Positions 63,718 to 64,000 of a stretch of 64,000 bases of DNA are shown one piece after another; the first letter of the stretch is position 1; each line of letters starts with the position of its first letter. The position numbers were made by a program, and so were the translations under genes. Under the pieces are notes generated by a model, which had not been told where the DNA came from, made no database searches, and saw only the letters and a program-made list of their open reading frames with translations. The stretch comes from Halotia wernerae. Its GTDB lineage: Bacteria > Cyanobacteriota > Cyanobacteriia > Cyanobacteriales > Nostocaceae. The DNA lies in assembly GCA_034931985.1 (NCBI GenBank), contig JAYGHB010000103.1, positions 14,901-78,900 of the forward strand, in the 5' to 3' direction.

Positions 63718-64000
63718 GTAACTTCTCAATAACCACTGCAAAATGAGCAAGTAATTCTTGCTTAGGTGATAATAGTTGCTTCTATCTATAGAGTCAGTAG
63801 ATATGCTTAAATACTCAATCCGCTTGTTACTTCAGTATTTAAAGTATAGAGAAATACTCGTAATTCACTGATTCATCCCGCATTTATGCAACGCCTAATT
63901 TTAATTGCAAATAATCCTAACGTTCAAAATATCTTGATTGCAGATTAGACATCTCCAAAATAGTATATTTTGTGGTACAAGAACATCATGAGAACTTTTT
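63718..64000. other. Downstream non-coding region
   Basis: No gene seen. AGCAAG/CTTGCT (63746-63762, 5-base loop) is a small hairpin without a T-run, a weak terminator at best. GCATTTATGCAACGCC around 63880-63895 resembles sequence found at ends of insertion elements in related genomes, but this could not be confirmed. Confidence 0.4.

Noticed and set aside
1..64000. tRNA, rRNA or CRISPR features
   Set aside because: No cloverleaf, rRNA-like or regularly spaced direct-repeat array was recognised by eye.

Overview
The window reads as a filamentous, Nostocales-type cyanobacterium. Evidence: AT-rich DNA, frequent GCGATCGC (HIP1) octamers inside and between genes, small palindromic repeats typical of Nostoc-like genomes, AMIN-domain TonB receptors, and an FAAL-initiated hybrid NRPS/PKS line. 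Nearly all of it is devoted to iron: making, exporting, re-importing and sensing a predicted lipopeptide siderophore.

Left flank (1-3.4 kb): a minus-strand fetA-fetB pair (putative iron-export ABC transporter), a frameshifted IS5-like transposase relic, a sucrase/ferredoxin-like (Apd1-type) 2Fe-2S protein, and a repeat-rich intergenic region. Transport and regulation block (3.4-16.3 kb): two plus-strand ABC exporter half-transporters that look like a heterodimer with one degenerate ATP site; a minus-strand operon TonB receptor -> periplasmic Fe-siderophore-binding lipoprotein -> DUF1636 (2Fe-2S-like) protein; an AraC/PchR-like regulator whose 5' end carries a nonsense codon and a frameshift; and a second TonB receptor -> binding protein operon.

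Biosynthesis block (16.9-63.7 kb, all plus strand, apparently colinear): FAAL-ACP-C-A(Thr)-PCP; TauD-type oxygenase; PKS KS-AT-KR-ACP; luciferase-like monooxygenase; C-A(Ser)-PCP-C; SyrP-like Asp beta-hydroxylase; Interface-A(Asp)-PCP; PKS KS-AT-KR(degenerate)-PCP-E(degenerate); C-A(Lys-like)-PCP-E; C-PCP-C without an A domain; Interface-A(Asn/Asp)-PCP-E; C-A(Ala-like)-PCP-reductase; class III (GSA-type) aminotransferase; SAM methyltransferase interrupted by one stop; MbtH-like protein. Specificities are my own readings of the ten-residue A-domain codes.

Inference: a fatty acid is activated by the FAAL, extended by Thr, C2, Ser, beta-hydroxy-Asp, C2, a basic D-residue, an unassigned residue, D-Asn/Asp (perhaps hydroxylated) and a small residue, released reductively as an aldehyde and probably transaminated to an amine. 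beta-Hydroxyaspartate plus Interface domains, TonB receptors and a PchR-like regulator place it near the cyanobacterial beta-hydroxyaspartate lipopeptide siderophores (cyanochelin type), but the two PKS insertions, the E domain on a PKS module, the A-less module and the reductase/aminotransferase ending suggest a distinct product. The heptamer ATTGAGA occurs upstream of all five transport, regulation and biosynthesis transcription units, hinting at one regulon.
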